A DNA stretch of 64,000 nucleotides from Incurvaria masculella (GCA_946894095.1 OX335663.1:2480001-2544000); one strand, 5' to 3'; numbered from the stretch's first letter, positions 19,275-32,720 are shown. The notes: generated by a model from the letters alone, not told the origin. A program made the numbers and translations.

Positions 19275-20457
19275 CTACGCTAAGGCATTTTTACTGCAAT
19301 GATTGAGACATCAATCTTATTGCTGTCGTCACCAAGGTCGATTGTTGTATCGGAGTCAGCCCGTCACGACCAAAAACGTTATCAGATTATTTTCAAAATC
19401 TGGTTACAATGCCACGTTTCCGTGATGATACACACTGGCAGTAGCGCCGGCCAGTAATTTTGCTTGCTTCGAATGTCGTTGCACTAAATGGCGTCCTGAC
19501 AAGTTCTTCCGTGTCGTTGGAACTCGATAACATTAGCAGAGAGCGAATTATCTCCATCCATTTGCACGTAGGGTGGCTGTTTCTTTTGTTACTGCTCTAC
19601 CAAAAAATGTTTGCATTTAGAACTAAGTATGTATTTTATTACTGTGGACGGAAAACTCGTAAAGTTTCTTTGCGTATTATTCTTTACAGAATTGATCGAA
19701 TCCGCGGATAATTCAGTTTTTGACGTAACTTAGGGTAGTTTGACTACCAAAAAAGTTTAAATAAATGAAAGGAAATGAAAAATTTCATTACACCAAGCCG
19801 CAATTTTTCTTTCTTTGCCAGCAGCGAAATCAAGATAATATTTAAGAGCACTATCTAACGTCAATTCCGAGAATCATTTATTAGTATGAGTCGCGGAGCA
19901 TTAAAAACGCACGTCTTTTCATCAAGCGGTGGCGCTTTTGGTAATGAATAGAACTTCTACTCATCACAAGATGGCGGTAAAGAGCAATCCCCCCCCCCCT
20001 TTGCATCCGAATCATCAGAGAATATAAGCTTGCTTTTTTACCACGTAAAGATACAAATCAAACGGTGCTTGAGGTTTTGATCAAACCTAGACTCAAACTC
20101 AAAATGTAATAGCTATGGTAATAGGTAATCAGGCCCTGAATAAAACGTGAGCGCCATCCAACGCTTCGATTCGAGCGAACTAAGCAGCCGACGAGAACAA
20201 AATCGTCACAACGAAATGATTCAAAACGCTTTCTATAAAATATAGATGGCGCCATTGGGTATACCATATGTATCCGAGTATGTATCATGTCTACCAGTGA
20301 TAAATTGAGGACTTTTTTGTTGAAGTCCGTGCCCGATATATATTTTTTTTATAATTTCGTACCATATGTACGAAATACAACAAAATATTTAATATAATTC
20401 GTTGTTTGGTCTCTACCGAAATATCGTACCGCGGGCACGAACTTGTCTGGATCAACA
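19275..20457. other. no gene recognised
   Basis: Non-coding. The stretch 19410-19470 (CCACGTTTCCGTGATGATAC and onward) resembles 29988-30045, so a diverged repeat is present. There is a poly-C tract at 19990-20000. Confidence 0.5.
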
Positions 20458-20632
20458 GGGGGTCCATTCAGAGTAAGAGTGAGTTCGAATTCGCAACTAA
20501 ATATCAACTCACTTTTTTAAATAGTTACTGTTTCCACACTTCTAGAACATCATTACAGTAAGGTAAAAATCTGGTTTGCCCCGTAAATACGTTGGAAGCA
20601 TAAATAACGGTAAAATAACGGAATGGACCCCC
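20458..20632 (-). mobile_element. GGGGGTCC MITE, copy 4 (truncated)
   Basis: Opposite orientation to the next copy. It has the GTAAGAGTGAGTTCGAATTC end and the TTTAAATAGTTA and ACGTTGGAAGCATAAATAAC blocks, then ends prematurely at GAATGGACCCCC (20632), with the left third missing. Confidence 0.75.
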
Positions 20633-20877
20633 GGAGGGTCCATTCAGAGCAAGAGTGAGTTCGAGTTCGGGAGTGAGTTAACCTAAAAATAGCTGGGAAA
20701 TATATTATTATTTAAATAACGGAACCGTTATTTATACTTCCAACGTATTTACGGGACAAACCAGATTTTTACTTAACTGTAATGATGTTCTAGAAGCGTG
20801 GAAACATTAACTATTTAAAAAAGTGAGTTGATATTTAGTTGTGAATTCGAACGCACTCTTACTCTGAATGGACCCCC
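20633..20877 (+). mobile_element. GGGGGTCC MITE, copy 5
   Basis: A 245-bp near-complete copy abutting copy 4 with no spacer, so the two form an inverted tandem pair. The left end is GGAGGGTCCATTCAGAG; the right end is intact. Confidence 0.82.
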
Positions 20878-20904
20878 AGACATCCTTAAATTACCTTTCG
20901 GTTA

Positions 20905-21345
20905 CACTAGTTAGCCTAGTGGCGCGGGGACTTGCCTAGCATACCAGAGGCCTCGGTTCAAATCTACCTCATTCCTCCGTGGTGCAAATCCTCGCTCCGT
21001 TCATGCGCCACTTTCTTTCTCATTCTGAGTTGGATAAGTGCATTTCGTCACGAATGCGCGCTGCTCCATGGTTCGGAATCCATATAAAACTGTAGGTCCT
21101 CTTCCCCTCTGCTAGGTGGTAGGGTTTAGGCCCGCCCGTTTTGGTACCATCGCACTGGATGAAAAGATGGTCGAAGCGGTAATGAAAAATTGTGTTTTCC
21201 ACCCAGTTCAATGTAGCCGTGCTCGTAAAGGGAAGGTCCTGACAAGGCACCTAATTCCTTCGGGAATGTGGTGTATTAGGCTAATATAACGATAGTAGTG
21301 TGGGGTATTAGTATGGTATTAGCCATCCATATCAGGTTGCATCAA
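20905..21345 (+). mobile_element. tRNA-derived SINE, full-length copy
   Basis: The head has A box TAGCCTAGTGG (20912-20922) and B box GGTTCAAATCT (20955-20965), the internal RNA polymerase III promoter of a tRNA-derived SINE. A long body follows with GCTGCTCCATGGTTCGGAAT, CATCGCACTGGATGAAAAGA and AGGGAAGGTCCTGACA, ending about 21345 in TTAGCCATCCATATCAGGTT. The ~440-bp body is shared with 29522-29845, 36735-37078 and 41571-41712. Confidence 0.75.
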
Positions 21346-22660
21346 AACCATCCAAAACATTCATGTAAATATGCCATGTAACCACTGACAAGAACCGAAA
21401 GTTCCCTATCTGATTTCAGGTAACTGGAGGTGTTGAAAACAGGAGATAGTAGAACTCCTGAGAAATTTCCATAGTAAGTTAACTAGCCGGGTGAATAGCA
21501 GGTGAACAGGAAAGAGTGATTAAATCTGACGTTTACTTGCATTCAGTACCATGCTAATTGTCAAACCACGTGTTACTCTGCCAAGCGAACTGAAATTTAC
21601 GAGTTGGCACTTCTGCTAGTATAGCGACTATTTTATCATGGTAACCCCCTAGGTCAGTTTCAGTTGGCCAAAAGTTTGATTGTTTTTAATTGCTAAACTA
21701 ACTTGGGACAGACCAGTGTCTTCTCATCACTTTAATTTGTTTCTGCACGTCAGGGGCCATTTTGGCAACTGGCCAACTCAACATTTCTCCTAAAGTCATT
21801 GCCTAAAGTAATCAATTTGACTACATGACAACAAGACGCCCTTCATACGTGTTATTATAGGCATTATCCAACCTCAATTTTTACTCGGTTTGTAATAATG
21901 TAACCTAACTTTTCTTTAATCGAAATGAATGATCGCGTTGCACATAAAAATAATTATTATCGTTTTAATAATTTACTCTACGGTGTGATCCAAAAAATAT
22001 TGTTTTGGCCACGAGTCCTTCGTTTAGATATTATTTTCTTGTGAGAAACCAACTACGACTAAACTTCTGATTTGAAAAAAATCTATGAGATTAAAGTATA
22101 TTTTCAGATTTTTCCTGTGTCTCCATTCGTCAAACATTTGTTTCAGAGTTAGCTTAAATACCTACTTTGAGGTCTTATTATTTATCATCAAACACTGCAA
22201 TCGGATTTGTCATATTTTATTATGTTTTATCAGTTTGCACTGTTGGTCCCATAAAAATAAACTGAATATATTTAAGCGGGGTCTTTTCCTGGCCAAATGA
22301 AACCAACACAAGTTAACCTGGTCATGGCCATAAATAATCTAGACCTACCACATTCCTAAAATGTTAATCTCTGCAGCTGTAAGTAATTCCTAAATACGAA
22401 TGCTGAATAAAGAGGTGAGGTGAGGTAAAACACAGTATTATAAAATCATGTAGGCGTTTTAATTATATTCCAGCTGGGAGATAATTAAATTAAAATGAAC
22501 CAATTACAGAAAATTATTGTACATACTTATCATAACTTTTTTCAATGCGATCAAAAAAAGCCAATAGAAAATACTATATTAACACAATTTGTAAGTCATC
22601 CATCATTACGACAATGAATTAAGGTAACTTATTATAATACAGTTAAAAAAAATTAAAAGA
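21346..22660. other. no gene recognised
   Basis: AT-rich intergenic DNA downstream of beta-tubulin A. No coding frame or repeat family was identified. Confidence 0.5.
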
Positions 22661-22690
22661 TCAGCCTTATTAGAAAAAAAAAAGATCTTT
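22661..22690 (-). promoter_or_regulatory. 3' UTR block conserved with beta-tubulin B
   Basis: In mRNA sense it reads AAAGATC, a T-run, then AATAAGGCTGA, about 340 nt after the stop codon. The same block occurs about 300 nt after the gene B stop (45306-45336), although the rest of the two 3' flanks is unrelated. No canonical AATAAA was seen within ~700 nt of the gene A stop; ATTAAA is present at 22901-22896. The block may be a 3'-end processing or stability element. Confidence 0.45.
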
Positions 22691-23029
22691 CCTTTCTGCG
22701 GTCGGAGCGATATACTTAGCACCGGAAGATGTTAAAGTCGGGGCGCTGGTTCAGAATAAGATATGTTTACATCGATAAACTAGCCATCATTTAGCACCCT
22801 CTCCCATAAGGAAAATCACTGGGAATGTAAACAAGATTTCTGTATGTTTCCAAGGACAGAATTAGGAAAAGTTAATCCCTAACAAAACGGAAGAATTTAA
22901 TCAAACATAAGTTGTTAACGACACGGTCGATTAGAAAGCTGTTTTCGAAAAAACTGTATAAAATCCTATTAAACACAATGAGAAATGCGAGTCTGGAGCG
23001 TCGGTGAGTACGCGTGTCGTGCGGTTAGC

Positions 23030-24343
<1,314 letters not shown>

Positions 24344-25736
24344 TTACGGGCCGATCGAGGAGAAAATGGCCGCCGCATTCGGACGTGCCTCAACTGGAGC
24401 GCGACAGCTCGGAGCTCGCATGTGCGATCGCTTTGGTGGCTCATTGTGGCGTTACAAATCGGTAATTGCTACGCCCGCCGCGTGAATGTCAGGGTCCGCC
24501 TCTACCAAGGTTTCGCTTTTGATAGAACATTCGCGGCCATTGTGCCAACCCAAAAAAGAAATCGATTGAGTTTTCAATCACAACCGCGAGCCCTTTAACA
24601 ACTTCCCGTCCCATTGCGTAACTGGTACAAGCTGGGGCGGTAAATGACGCGTGTATTCGCTGAACGCGAGGGAGTAAACTTACCTAGAGCGTATGGTCGC
24701 CATAACAACGGAGGCGACAACACAACTTCATTTGCATATTCGAGGCCACGATACATACTGAGGCTAAATAAAACAGGCTGTATTTGCTGGATAGGATTTT
24801 CTAGAACCGATGACTAAGCCATTGTAATTGTTGGGAGTGCGGGTGACTATGGAGGCGTTACGCAACGAATGTTGTCGATAAACGCCACCCACTTTCGTCC
24901 CATATTCAGGTAACATCGCCTTATAAGCTGAGAGATGAGGCCTCCCAGTAGACGCGAGTACTAGGAAGCTTATATGGACAAGGTCTCAGTTTTGGCATAA
25001 GATTTTCAAAGCTTTTTTCGGAAATTACTCTGGCATAGCCTAATAAAATCCCTGGCATTGCTACGAGCAATTCACCACACCATACATATATGTGCAAACA
25101 TAATAAATGCACATACGACACATGAAGGAGAAAGAATCCATTTTGTACGTAATATTACTCACAATTGGCCATACATATCTAATTGACACAAAACTCTGCA
25201 TATATTTATGTATTCAGATGTTTAATATCGAGTCAATAACAAAAGAAGATATGGCATCTCGAAAATATGAAAGGCAGAGTCAAGAATTAATCATAAATGT
25301 TTTTCATTTCACAAAATGTTACAGCTACCTATAACTATAATGATTATAGACCATTTTTTTCGAGGTCTAAACTTAGCACCTATATTTTTTCTGAACACGT
25401 AACCACAAAAGCAGTAAAGTGAGATATTATCCTCTGTGGTGAGTCAAGACTTCATAAAAAACTATCTCACATCCACTGAGCAATGATTCAATGGCTCCTC
25501 ACAAATTCTTAGTCAGTGGCTATTGGAGAATAAAAAACGTGGCAGCTGCGAACTGACTGGACTGAATATGGTTGGAGAGTACGTGTTCATTTACAATAGA
25601 CACCTGAGGTTTTGTTTTAGCTGGGAAACCATTTCTCCCATATAGCACACATTAATAAATAGCCCATAGTTCAAATTGTTCAAAACACTCATTTTAATGA
25701 AAGGCCAATAAACTTTATCGATTGTAATAAACTGGT

Positions 25737-26404
25737 TCGGCCGCCAGATGTCGGTTCAAGATATCAGAGTTGGCGTGACTGTATTTGACAGTATACCAAG
25801 AGGGAATGTTCTGTACTCGACTTTAGAAATAAAAGAAAAAATTACCGTGTGAATGTCCAGCCGCAATTTTAAAGAATTATGGAAGTTAAATACTAGATAG
25901 TGTTTCTCTGAGCTGTAAACCTCGTGAGTTTGTCTTTTAGAACATTTGACATGAAAAAAATTAAGTTTTTCTTATTTTTTAAACTGGCTCGGCTTAAAAA
26001 ATCTCGAACCTGCTTACAAAATTTCGCGAGAATCGGCTGAGAAATGGGACCTGGTTGAGAGAACAACCGGACAGACATACTAAATTAGAATTTTTCAATA
26101 TTACCTTTTAAAAGACTGGCTGTGATTACTTAATTAGGCATATCCAGTTACATTCGCGTAGTTTATCCAATTATTTTCGAGCACCAGATGTGATACCCGA
26201 AGCCGTTAGCTTTCACTATGATTAGCCAAAATAATACGGACATTTGTGATAGCCTACTGTTATTACTGTCCGTAATGCAAGACGGAAGACTGGCCGGGCG
26301 GGCCACTCCAACAAAGTGGCCGACGATATTGCTAACGGTCGATACGTTTTCGATAGCACTAGTCACGCCAACCCGATATCTCGAACCGACATCTGGCGGT
26401 CGAT
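25737..26404. mobile_element. inverted-repeat element (CGCCAGATGTCGG termini)
   Basis: About 668 bp bounded by ~40-bp inverted repeats. The left has CCGCCAGATGTCGGTTC and GTTGGCGTGACT; the right end is the complement with few changes. The interior has no transposase. No target duplication was identifiable. Confidence 0.7.
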
Positions 26405-26936
26405 TCCGTTAATTACCAGCTTGAACCGGTCTTTCTTTAGGAGAGTGTTTTCAACGACTGAACAAAATGGCTTACCCAACAGCAAACTGAAATATCAGTT
26501 ATATTGAGTTTTATTCTGTGCTTATAGCTTCGGTCGAGCTTGGCGATAGTTTCAACAGAGCTACAAACAAATGAGATGAAATGTATAATTAATACTGGCT
26601 TTCACATTACGAAAATAAGAAACGGAAGCACTTATCCATGTGTTAAAGTAGTGATCATGTGACCAACCAAATAGAATGAACACATTTCACCGTAGTCAAA
26701 AAAAAACATTGCATGAGATAATCTATGCAATTTTGCTAATCTCAAAACACGAACAAAAACTCGCGAAGTGACTCACAATAAGCACAATGACCACACAACC
26801 GGAAATTAAGCTGTGGCTACTAGGTCACGCAACGCATCACAAAAGGGCCTGTGTGCAATCATTAAAAAAATATATAACAAAATAAGAATATTACCAAATT
26901 CGAATTAAAGACAGGTATATCTTGGTTCAATAAAGA

Positions 26937-28074
26937 AACTATATAGAAATGGCGGCTTGTACTTGCGAATCGCATGCTGTCTCGCTTTCACTATATCGCT
27001 ATCTATACTCATACAGTGCGGTACCGACTGCAAAACAAAATATCAAATCAGAGCACGCAGTGATATGCACTCAGTTGCGTTGTTAGGTCGGTACAGGGTT
27101 TTACTGGTTGAACTGAACAGAACTATGACTTCTAAAAACCGCGGGAAAATTCTTTGGAGTGTCGCCAGTGAAATTGTGTTTTAGAGAGCCATTATCCTGC
27201 CCTAAAATTAAGGGCGATTACTGTTTACATCCCCTAATGTTTAACTACGTTTATAAATTTTTGGATTCTAAAATATTAAGTCAAAATTAACGTCTGTATT
27301 TGAATTTTTTAGGTACTGGATCAGTTTATTGAAAATCAACACTTTTTTTTTAGTGTGTTGTGTATTTATTTATTTATATATTTTTTTCACCGTTAGGCAT
27401 TAGAACATTTTTAACACATAACAATTTAAAATAACACATTATCCAATATCAAATGATAACAAAATGAAATATCAGATAAAAAAATACAGTATTGAATCAA
27501 AATGAGTACAAAATTAATATTTTTTAAATCAAATTATAACAAAATACGATATCAAATCAAACATAGTACAATATTATTAAGTTTTAAAATCAAGATAGAA
27601 TACTATACAATATTAAATTAAACAAAGTACAACATTAATAATTTTGAAAATCAAATTAAAACACAATACAATATCAAATCAAACAAAACAAGGTGCGATA
27701 TTAATAATTTTGAAAATCAATTAACATTCAATATTCAAATAACATTACTTCACAGGATTTGTTTCTTGTAAGCGACACTATTAACTGGCGCCATAATACA
27801 AGATGCGTTTTTTTTTTCAAAATCAACGAGTTCGATTCGCGGCTAGGGAAACAAAAAAATCAAAATTCGAATAATGCATTTTTAGTTTTTATCAAATTCC
27901 GTGAGAGGAGTGATCCTTTGAGTGTCTAATAACTCTAAGAGTGTCAGGTAATGTGATATGTATTTATGTTTAATCAATAATTAAAATAAATAATAATGTA
28001 TACTTTGTAACAATATTATGCTGACCGTACCGTCCGTTGGACAAGTACAAGCCGCCATTTCTATATAGTTTATT
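26937..28074. mobile_element. 1.1-kb long-TIR element with satellite-like core
   Basis: The termini are ~33-bp inverted repeats, reading ACTATATAGAAATGGCGGCT then TGTACTTG inwards from both sides (left about 26937-26967, right about 28044-28074). The middle, 27444-27735, is an AT-rich degenerate tandem repeat of about 60-65 bp; each unit has AAAATCAAAT, an AATACAATATCAAATCAAAC-like part and TTAATAATTTTG, about 4.5 units. No transposase was recognised. Confidence 0.68.
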
Positions 28075-28468
28075 TAATGAATTGGCTTATATTGAGTGAC
28101 ACAAACGAAATTATGTTCGAAAACAACTAGAGACCAAAAACTGCCAATTCCGACATTCCTAAAATACAGGAAGTCGCCATTTCGCAGCACAATAACCCAG
28201 AACGTAGCCACACGCGGCATGGCAACCCGAATTAGCCTGCTAGTTTCGAAATACGGAAAGAGTCGACGCGCGTCGGTCAATGAACGGCCGGCTACGCGGT
28301 CATCTCGTAGAGGCGGAGTTTCGCGTGTTAGAATGATTTGCCACGAGTAAGTATTTGGTTCGGGAACGCAGCATCGCGGTGTTGGCCCAGTGACGACGCC
28401 ATGTTTTTTTTTCCAAAGATCGAACGGTGGTTGTGAGGAGTTTCTTTCTAGCAACGATTTACTGTAAA

Positions 28469-28522
28469 GGGCAGTCGTGCCCTTGAACATCAAAATCAAA
28501 CATGGTACGTTTGATTTTGATG
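28469..28522. other. two adjacent perfect hairpins
   Basis: GGGCA-loop-TGCCC (28469-28482) is followed six bases later by CATCAAAATCAAAC (28488-28501), a 7-base loop, and the exact 14-bp complement (28509-28522). It lies within the beta-tubulin A intron. Unusual arm perfection suggests recent origin or maintained structure. No mature small-RNA evidence can be drawn from sequence alone. Confidence 0.65.
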
Positions 28523-28583
28523 TCCATTCTCGCTAACTATTATCGGGAAAAACATATAATACCTACTAGAATATTATAGCCAC

Positions 28584-29133
28584 TTAAGGTGGCCCAACCC
28601 GGCGGGCCTAACTCATTCGCGAGCACGTTACAAAACCGTGCTGTTGCGCTCTGGGACCTCCTCTGTTTCAAAGAAAAAGACAGGCTCCGTGATGAGGAAG
28701 ATGCAACATGTCCACAAAAAAGACAATGTGCATAGTGTATAATTTGGTAAGATTTACGAAAATTTTAATTTCAAAACGACTTATAGCTAAAAGTAAACCA
28801 CGACCGCTGTAGTCAAAAATCTAACAAAAACCAAATAGATCATAAATCTTGATTAAATAGGCTATGTCTGATGACTAATCTTTTTACGATGTTTTTACTT
28901 TATCATTGCGTAATCCACCTCCAAAGTTGTTGTATAAAACGCACGAAAAAATCGAACTTTCGGACCTTATAACTTAGAAACCAAACACAATTTTTCAATG
29001 CCAATGGTCATCAGACATCTAGTTCGATCAAATAAAGCTATTTTGAGCAAAATTTTGGATCTCTGACAAGAAATATGGGCGTGATCTTCTTTCCCCTTTT
29101 GTATGGGGAGATGAGCGGGATGGGCCACCTTAA
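28584..29133 (+). mobile_element. TTAAGG MITE, copy 2
   Basis: A complete 550-bp copy in the beta-tubulin A intron, very similar to copy 1. It is flanked by CAC on the left and GGG on the right of the TTAA pair, so no target repeat longer than TTAA is present. It is followed immediately by a LINE 3' fragment. Confidence 0.87.
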
Positions 29134-29510
29134 GGGAAGTACCTGTTGGCGTCCTTGAACTATATTCAGCGCCGAGCGGTCCGTCTTAGCGGCACTACCA
29201 TGGACGTTGCTGTGGGGAACTTCCATCCCTTCTTCCTTCCCATCCTACCTGTTTTCGGAGCACCCGCCGCAGATAATCAGAGCACCCCCTGGTGGTTGAC
29301 ATTAGGCTTTTGAGAACGCACCGCCAGGATATGGAACTGTCTGCAGGCGGCGGGTGCGTTTCCTCATACCTATAACCTGGGAGGTCTTCAAGCGTAATTT
29401 AAACAAGGTCGATAGCTCAGCGACAGTCCGCAAATAGGCTGGCATGGCGCCTCGCTGAGCGTGGTTTCGCGAGGCGAGGTGTATTTGGCTTTTCTAAACA
29501 AAGGTTTGCT
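29134..29510 (+). pseudogene. LINE ORF2 3'-end fragment
   Basis: This plus-strand sequence shares blocks with 40010-40205 (GAGCGGTCCGTC, CCTTCCCATCCTACCTG, GGAGCACCCGCCGC), then with 41000-41270 (GTGGTTGACATTAGGCTTTT, CACCGCCAGGATATGGAACT). The latter block encodes RTARIWNCLP, the terminal W-N-x-L-P motif of LINE ORF2. It is frameshifted and lies sense to neither tubulin gene. Confidence 0.65.
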
Positions 29511-29521
29511 TTTTTTGCCAT

Positions 29522-29845
29522 GCTAGGATCTTCCCTTTATGAGCACGGCTACATTGAACTGGATGGAAAACACGAAAACATTTTCATTGCCGCTTATTCT
29601 TATCATCCGATGCGATGGTACCAATCCGGGCGGGCTTAAACCGAGGCTTAAACCCTACCACCTAGTATGTGAAGGGGTCCTACAGTTTTACATGGATTCC
29701 GTACCATGGAGCAGATCGCATTCATGACGAAATTCACTTATCCAACTCAGAAAGAAAAAGAAAATTGTGCACGGGGCGAGGATTTGAACCCAGACCTCTA
29801 TTATGCTAGGCAAGTCCCCGTGCCACTAGGTTACGAGCCGCTCCT
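29522..29845 (-). mobile_element. tRNA-derived SINE, minus-strand copy
   Basis: Reverse orientation of the 20905 SINE. The B box complement GATTTGAACCC is at 29781-29791 and the A box complement CCACTAGGTTA at 29823-29833. The body blocks ATGAGCACGGCTACATTGAA and TCCATGGTACGG-like text follow towards 29522. It lacks the last ~100 bp of the family. Confidence 0.72.
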
Positions 29846-30615
29846 GTCCAGTTACATAAAAAAATTACCTATGAATGTACATAGTCTATAAAACGCAAAT
29901 CGATTTGATGACAGTAACAGATTTCGTGATGAGCGACCATCAAAGGAGTCAGTATATAGACTGAAACATCCGCACAGCGGCAGCGTAGCCACGTTTTGGT
30001 GATAATACATACACTGACGGTAGCGTCGACCAGTCAGTTCGCTTACGAATTCGGGACGCGCAACATGGAATGTTGGATGCACTTTTTCGGCCTGTACAGT
30101 CACGTATTCTTACTTGTCGTTGGAACTCGAGAATGTCAGGTGTAAATGAATTCCGAGGGGTCAGGTAAGTATCTGGTGTACAATGATTGTGTCGTAATCC
30201 CAGTATATCTCAGGTGATAGTTCGAGGAATCTCTGGAAATCTGGAGTAATTTTAGGGAATCTTCGAATATTTTACGTATTCCTGTGAAATTATAAAACAA
30301 AATTTCAACTTGGGACACCATCTGGTGCATGAACTTTTTTTTTGCTCAATTGGAAAATGTTTTCAGTATTCAGACTGTGTTGGGAGACCATTAAAAGCAT
30401 GACTTTTACTTTTTTGCTGATTCGAAATGTTTTGTTCAGTATTCGAAGTTAAATTGGGGGACCATTTTTTGCTCATTCGAAATGCCTGCTCAAAAAACAA
30501 AGCTTTTTGATTATTCTAGGAATCTTGAGAGTCCTTAGTCATCTTAAGAAATCTCAGAACCCCTAGGAATATTCAGTAATCCCTTGGGTATCTTTGGTAG
30601 TCCTTTAAGAATCAT

Positions 30616-30715
30616 GGAAATCTCCAGGAATCTTTGGAAATCTCCAGCAATCTTTGGGAATCTCCAAGAATCTTTGGAAATCTCCATGAACCTTTGGAAA
30701 TCTCCAGAAATCTTT
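30616..30715. repeat. 20-bp minisatellite
   Basis: Five tandem units of GGAAATCTCCAGGAATCTTT with 1-3 substitutions each. Broken relatives of the unit extend over 30210-30770, so an older, longer array has decayed. It lies in the beta-tubulin A intron. Confidence 0.8.
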
Positions 30716-32446
30716 GTAAAATTTTGGTAGTCATTGGGAATACTTAGGGATCTTGAAATAACAAGGTAATCCTGGTATTTTTGACTACAGGTAATCTTGG
30801 TGTAACTTTTGGACGAACTTTTTGAAAATCCCATAGGAACACGGCCTTTTTCCCGGATAACAAGTATCCTATGCTTTAATCCTCTCCACCTCCATGGTTA
30901 ATCCAGGTCATAAACTATCTATGTGCAAAGGACCGTATCAACCAAACGTAGGTATTTTCATTCCTCAAATGTTTAAATACAATAATTAATATGATGTACC
31001 TACTTTACTTCGACAGTAGGAACAAAGAGTCAAATGACAGACAATTCATAGGTACCTACCTACCTAACAATTTTCTTTACTTTGACCCAGAATACATAAT
31101 AAAAAGCGTTTGGACAGATTTGTAGGTATTTGGTGCCTGATATCACATTGGTAGGTACCAAATTATCAAGTCATTGGAACAGTGCTTTTCCAATGATTTT
31201 CCGGCGCTGGAAACGATTTTTGGATGGGGCGGGGAGTGTAAAAAATTACGGATGCTTATGGACCTACCTCAAGTGCCGGAACCCACGGCATAACATGTTT
31301 GTACCATTTGTAAGTATGTACATTATTATCACAGATATGTTGCTATCTTTCACGTATCTGGCGATGAATCGATTACCTATCATGACAAAATGTCTATTTT
31401 CAGAAATGTTTATGTGGAATCCAAACCAAGAACGTGCACATTCACCAGTACAACAAAGAATTAGTAGCAATAGGTAGGTCTACGTACATACCTACAAGTT
31501 AGCCAACCGTCTAAAAAATACGTTGTAAACATCTGCTCAGCACGTTGCTATTGTTAATACAAATAGAGGCCTCTGATTGGTCGAGCGTTGAGCCCTTATC
31601 AACAAAGCGAGCTGGGGTTCCAAATTCAAACATAGGAAAATAACGGTCGTAGCAGGTAGAAGCGTATTAGGAAATATGGGTGCGTGGGATAGGCCAACAT
31701 GACAAAAAGTGACTAAATATAAATGATAAAATCCATAAATATGTTTCTCCGTAGAGTAGGTATTTATGTTTAGCAATTCTTGTATCTGATAACAGTCAAT
31801 TGGCACTTTCAAGAATAGAGATAAATAACATTTTGCTTCTTGACAATGGCACTGCAATGTTTTTGCTTTTTTCAAGGATATTTGGATGCGTAAGGCATAT
31901 CTTTTGACCTTGAAATAAAATTACATATAAGTAGGCACATAGGAACTTAACAAATGAGGGGTTTAGGTACGGAATAAGCTGCGAATTCCACCGGTTCCGG
32001 CCGCCACCATTTTGAATAGAAGCCGATTTGCCGTAAAGCCACTCTCGGGTCAGGTGACCTACCGGTAAATCGAGTAACGGGTTTTCTTCCATTCTAATCG
32101 CGTTCTTTATCTATTATTACACGGTGCGGATATTTGAGAAATGTGATACTCACGTTAGCTTGGTAACAGACACGGAAAACGCACGTGAAAAGTAGACGGT
32201 GGACATGCCGGCAAATCGATAAAAAGGCGCGGTCACTAAGTGAACCAATAAATTACGATATTGTGTGTTTGTAACGTATTTAGTCTCTGGATCCATCACA
32301 ATTCAGATGGAATAGATTTGTAAATGCTGAAAAACATGTTAGTATTCCAGACAATGGCGACAGTATCCGCCTGTTGGCCGGACATCCGAGTTCCAAATTG
32401 AAATATTTCGTTGTTCAAACCGTGATGACAAGACTGACGGACTCAC

Positions 32447-32503
32447 CTTAGCTCCGATCTGGTTACCGCACTGGCCGGCCTGAATGTGCACGATTTCCCT
32501 CAT
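32447..32503 (-). CDS. beta-tubulin A, exon 1 (residues 1-19)
   Basis: 57 bp encoding MREIVHIQAGQCGNQIGAK, the invariant beta-tubulin N-terminus. It starts at ATG 32503-32501 in the context AACAAAATG and ends at AAG before the donor GTGAGT. MREI is the tetrapeptide needed for co-translational autoregulation of beta-tubulin mRNA in animals. QAGQCGNQIG forms the first nucleotide-contact loop. It splices in phase 0 to FWEIISD at 24316; together they give exactly 447 aa. The exon is too short for a simple frame scan and was found from its motif and splice site. Confidence 0.95.
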
Positions 32504-32720
32504 TTTGTTTAAATTTCTGAATATAAATTACTTAACACTAAACTGCTCCGCTCTGCGCTCACTCGTCGAATGAAATGCGGTTTGCGGGCTTGATGGCGTC
32601 CGATTTTATCAGTGTTGTGCAAAATATCGATGCTCGTGTCGCACTGCGGAGGAGGCGAGGCGCGCCGGGCAAATTTGTCGGCATTATCGATACTGATAAA
32701 ATAGTAGAACAAATTATATT
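32504..32720 (-). promoter_or_regulatory. beta-tubulin A promoter region, DRE-type
   Basis: The CpG-rich 5' flank of gene A. It contains a perfect palindromic TATCGATA at 32685-32692 (182 bp before the ATG) and a 7/8 match at 32625-32632. TATCGATA is the DRE bound by DREF in Drosophila housekeeping and proliferation promoters. No TATA box was seen at a plausible distance. The transcription start and any 5' UTR intron cannot be placed from sequence alone. Confidence 0.55.

Noticed and set aside
28074..28499. 141-codon minus-strand open frame in the tubulin A intron
   Set aside because: No recognisable domain or motif, low-quality start, no splice context; it overlaps the edge of an inverted-repeat element. 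Probably chance.
31796..32092. 98-codon minus-strand frame just downstream of tubulin A exon 1
   Set aside because: Lies in the intron with no good splice sites in frame; including it would break the exactly 447-aa tubulin.
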